From: UBA12481 sp942493265
GTDB lineage: Bacteria > Bacteroidota > Bacteroidia > Bacteroidales > UBA12481
Assembly: GCA_942493265.1 (NCBI GenBank)
Contig: OW818688.1
Location: forward strand, 4,030,001 to 4,094,000
DNA length: 64,000 nucleotides
Direction of reading: 5' to 3'
Made by a program: the position numbers and the translations under genes
In this document: positions 63,601-64,000 of the stretch, in pieces
Numbering within the stretch: position 1 is the stretch's first letter
Layout of the letters: every line of letters begins with the position of its first letter
Notes under the pieces: model-generated
The model's database searches: none
What the model saw: only the letters and a program-made list of their open reading frames with translations
What the model was told of the DNA's origin: nothing

Positions 63601-63796
63601 CGCCCTCATAAACGCCTTTCCAATATCCGCCGGCCTGGGCATACGCCCCCCAGTGGATCATCATCCCAAACCGGGCATCGAAAAACCACTTTACCCGATC
63701 CTCTTTGGAGACTTTCGGGATGGAGGCAGTCTGGCCAATCACGGAGGGCGAAGCGCTTAAAAAAAACACCAAAGCCAGCAATAGTAATCTTGTCAT
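57647..63796 (-). CDS. Giant multi-enzyme: GH29 fucosidase + LamG + two SGNH esterases + alpha/beta-hydrolase esterase
   Basis: 2049 residues from ATG 63796, which starts a clean signal peptide (MTRLLLLALVFFLSASPSVIGQ); the frame runs on to a GTG in palindrome D. Domains: GH29 alpha-L-fucosidase (about 30-450, nucleophile Asp225 in MVWFDG); DUF2341-like (about 475-575); LamG (about 580-785); Ig-like region (about 800-980); sialate-O-acetylesterase-type SGNH (about 1000-1440, IIDGQSN with Ser1089, HQGEND); linker beta domain; second SGNH (about 1582-1780, IGDSILAGDG with Ser1590, GQHPTAAGH); alpha/beta-hydrolase (about 1790-2049, GFSAGG with Ser1900, Asp1989, His2021). It would remove fucose and several acyl groups from one substrate. 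Confidence 0.88.
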   Translation of the reverse strand: MTRLLLLALVFFLSASPSVIGQTASIPKVSKEDRVKWFFDARFGMMIHWGAYAQAGGYWKGVYEGGYSEWLKFRQIPNTEYDSLILEFNPVDFDAEKWVRIAKKAGMKYIVITAKHHDGFAMYDSKVSNYDIVEMTKFGRDPLAELSEACLKAGIKLGVYYSVDRDWHHPDAACDDRYKQCNFWDYPQNLSPGAMERWHNNYFPYAAKQIEELVTRYPIDMVWFDGIGLKTKAEVALLDSIIHTNRPYCLINSRISNFVGSSNGDYGSKGDNETPGGYQTGGWENPGTLGFSYGYSERDSFMSPKQAVHNLIEIVSKGGNYLLNVGPNGKGVIIQEAVDILSEMGSWLNIYGSSIYGADGLPFDPPDNIRLTVKPHKLFVHVLNWTGKEIVVSGLDRIPGKKPGEVKEVYMLADPGRRPLKYSFSNGTLKIDLASCPVPAGSLNPFAEVIVVSDGYDAAANVSPYPEWKYSGSMYILTTPDGADLHVSASERDFPLLVRLDKRTFNFSQAKPAGEDIRFSTVSGKPLNYQIEEWNPAKGMAAIWVKVPEIKGNSRQELKMYWGNSGAKSESSGRAVFNRENGHLTVLHMNDALVDEVGSVIPKNTGVVSKPGMMGNGMHFTEGKGIACGDSIIVYPTGSGSSTTEAWIRTGVPNGLVLGWGNEERSGKVTMNFASPPHIRMDCYWSGANVNSTRRLPLNEWIHVVHTLQAGNSRIYVNGSPDGFSSSVKNPLALKRPVGLWIGGWKDDYWFSGDVDEVRISGVARSADWIRLEYENQKPLQTLVGPIVQTGDAFGVSVTEIELPEGKNTNLKAEAGGAQKVFWILKRDADETIVAVDRFDFTLEAGRVVADQSYILQFKAVYPAEIRKIDIPVTIIEQIPEPVYYLTGPDQWNGRETIEIVPVISNMASLKAAGAADLNFKWEISGGAVITDGLMSGVLRILRSQCNGEITVTLRLNNGGADYVDSKTIQVREPDSDPWIYPPASKLEKPENNRFYARDEKNEGTLHYNGRLDTRADSVFLRVYADDKLFASESLKLSKSMEYAFTVKLKAGLVIYKVEFGSVSRGNRVILDTVTNLICGDAYIIDGQSNAEANDYGRAVNPYTSNFLRSFGCADTDPEKCRSHLWGNAVSYDNQGAKLQIGYWGIELGKGLIESQKMPVCFINGSVGGSRIDVHQKNPLNPTDSTTIYGRLLWRIRAAGLTHGIRGVFWHQGENDQGAAGPDGRFGWEGYQQYFIDMAGAWKQDYPNTQNYYIFQIWPRSCAMTENGSDNVLREVQRTLPRLFSNMSIMSTLGIKPPGGCHFPPEGYAEIAHLIQPVVEKECYGRRFDQPVTPPDLQRAWYSGDRKDEITLEFDQPVVWRDSLETQFYLDGESGKVASGSASGNVLRLKLKAPSAARRISYLDSKTWSQNHLLWGENGIAALTFWGVPLNPEAGEVFKSSTFIKVTDENVFAGLSPYNWICKDGSVSSSVSGASLTVQFQTAGSVALQVDTRHMIFQSPDRFPIIAWSVNGGPVQSHQLCPGEKSVILCVDITNPLIDLYIKGISPFEDRFNGDLPPNSLKIDGILLDDGGVAVPTKKTKKIWLTIGDSILAGDGAALSDGQGRPADDKWASSDEARASYGYLLAQHFGYRESRLAFGGYNWGGGMAGVPALNILIDSATSSISRLKGDKLDPTPDVVLINLGENGAPAEKDVTDALKKLRSRVAENCKIMVMVPVSGRAGSPITKAFNSYQVSADDDYTYLVDLKRIWFETGDGQHPTAAGHESIFKAAMPTVDAILKGNYISPVTIPLWSGPAPESTGRPEGETPVITVCRPVKPNGTAMVICPGGGYGMLVTGPEGQGIAQWLNNSGITGIVLEYRLPKGNYKVPLLDVQQAIRLVRSKAGDWNLDPDRIGIIGFSAGGHLASTAATHFDSGDKQSENPIARISSRPDFTILIYPVITMGQKTHQGSKTNLLGPDPSPELINLFSNEKQVTVETPPAFLAHAQNDGLVSPDNSQLFYEALVNHQVPAQYLKLPSGDHGLNGYAGPMWDSWQAESLKWLSYMKFLN

Positions 63797-63810
63797 TATT
63801 AAGAGTTTAA

Positions 63811-63899
63811 TAACCACAATAGGCACAATAGGTCACATTAGATAATCTAAAAGTATATCTATGTTCTTCTAATGTGTCCTACTGTGTCTATTGTGGTTA
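63811..63899. repeat. Palindrome with 9-base repeated words (palindrome D)
   Basis: Outer arms with taaccacaatag and a near-perfect partner (63811-63827, 63884-63899) and inner pair cacattaga / tctaatgtg (63834-63842, 63868-63876). The left arm reads as the words cacaatagg, cacaatagg, tcacattag. It lies between the giant gene's start and the end of the next gene. Confidence 0.85.
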
Positions 63900-63904
63900 A
63901 CTAT

Positions 63905-64000
63905 TTAATTTTTACTGAACTGAAACCTATCCACCTTAAAAAGGTCTTCCCCTTTACCTGAAAATCTCAGCCATATGGCATGAACACCTTCAACGGGGCT
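63905..64000 (-). CDS. C-terminal end of a gene, probable CBM6-type carbohydrate-binding module (partial)
   Basis: 31 codons and a TAA stop (63905-63907) enter from the right edge. The translation includes GVHAIWLRFSGKGEDLFKVD and then RFQF, matching the last strands of family 6 carbohydrate-binding modules, whose ends usually read GVHDLYLVF...LFNFDWFQF. The rest of the protein, likely another glycan-active enzyme in the same operon, lies outside the window. Confidence 0.75.
   Translation of the reverse strand, partial: SPVEGVHAIWLRFSGKGEDLFKVDRFQFSKN

Noticed and set aside
63797..63826. GTG start of the giant enzyme 10 codons upstream
   Set aside because: The codon lies in a palindromic repeat and the ATG at 63796 begins a proper signal peptide.

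Overview
The window most likely comes from a member of the Bacteroidota. Several promoters fit the phylum-specific TAnnTTTG -7 box (tRNA-Asp at 15819-15849, AraC gene at 27749-27780, histidine kinase at 42288-42295). Shine-Dalgarno sequences are rare, lipoprotein signal peptides and a carboxypeptidase-regulatory-type TonB receptor are present, and the enzymes are those of a free-living or detritus-associated polysaccharide degrader. No taxonomic marker is present, so the genus cannot be named.

Layout. 1-3.2 kb: a small exported protein and a TonB-dependent receptor. 3.2-10 kb: an SGNH esterase flanked by repeat clusters, a lipoprotein, a sulfatase and a GH127 beta-L-arabinofuranosidase, all on the minus strand. 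10-15.7 kb: a plus-strand RND efflux operon (adaptor, pump, TolC). 15.7-19.4 kb: tRNA-Asp, a YncE/phosphoesterase fusion and a small PH-like membrane protein. 19.4-26.2 kb: a minus-strand operon of an ornithine-cyclodeaminase-family enzyme, an S9 dipeptidyl peptidase, a LamG protein and a sulfatase. 26.4-28.7 kb: two sugar-type regulators (ROK and AraC). 28.7-39.5 kb: a minus-strand glycosidase operon (GH106-like, two GH95, a barrel protein, a UroD-family protein). 39.7-42.3 kb: a DUF6629-like membrane protein and a PAS histidine kinase. 42.4-47.6 kb: a second LamG paralogue and a glycosidase-metallopeptidase fusion. 47.6-53.9 kb: a RAYT-like transposase with REP-like palindromes, then a tightly overlapping operon (saccharopine-dehydrogenase family, two lipoproteins, GH116). 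54-63.8 kb: a GH106 with an internal LamG domain and a 2049-residue protein joining a GH29 fucosidase to three esterase-type domains. The 5' part of a further gene lies beyond the right edge.

Together the genes point to breakdown of a complex branched glycan carrying L-fucose or L-galactose, L-rhamnose, beta-L-arabinofuranose, sulfate and acyl esters, possibly still attached to protein. No SusC/SusD pair lies in the window. The substrate is not shown by the sequence; rhamnogalacturonan, sulfated fucose-rich algal polysaccharide and hydroxyproline-rich plant glycoprotein are all compatible.

The intergenic DNA is unusually rich in repeats: four long palindromes whose arms are built from short repeated words, a CCCCGCCTTCGCGGGG repeat family, a 12-bp tandem array, a 7-bp array, and REP-like hairpins, one of which lies inside a signal-peptide coding region.
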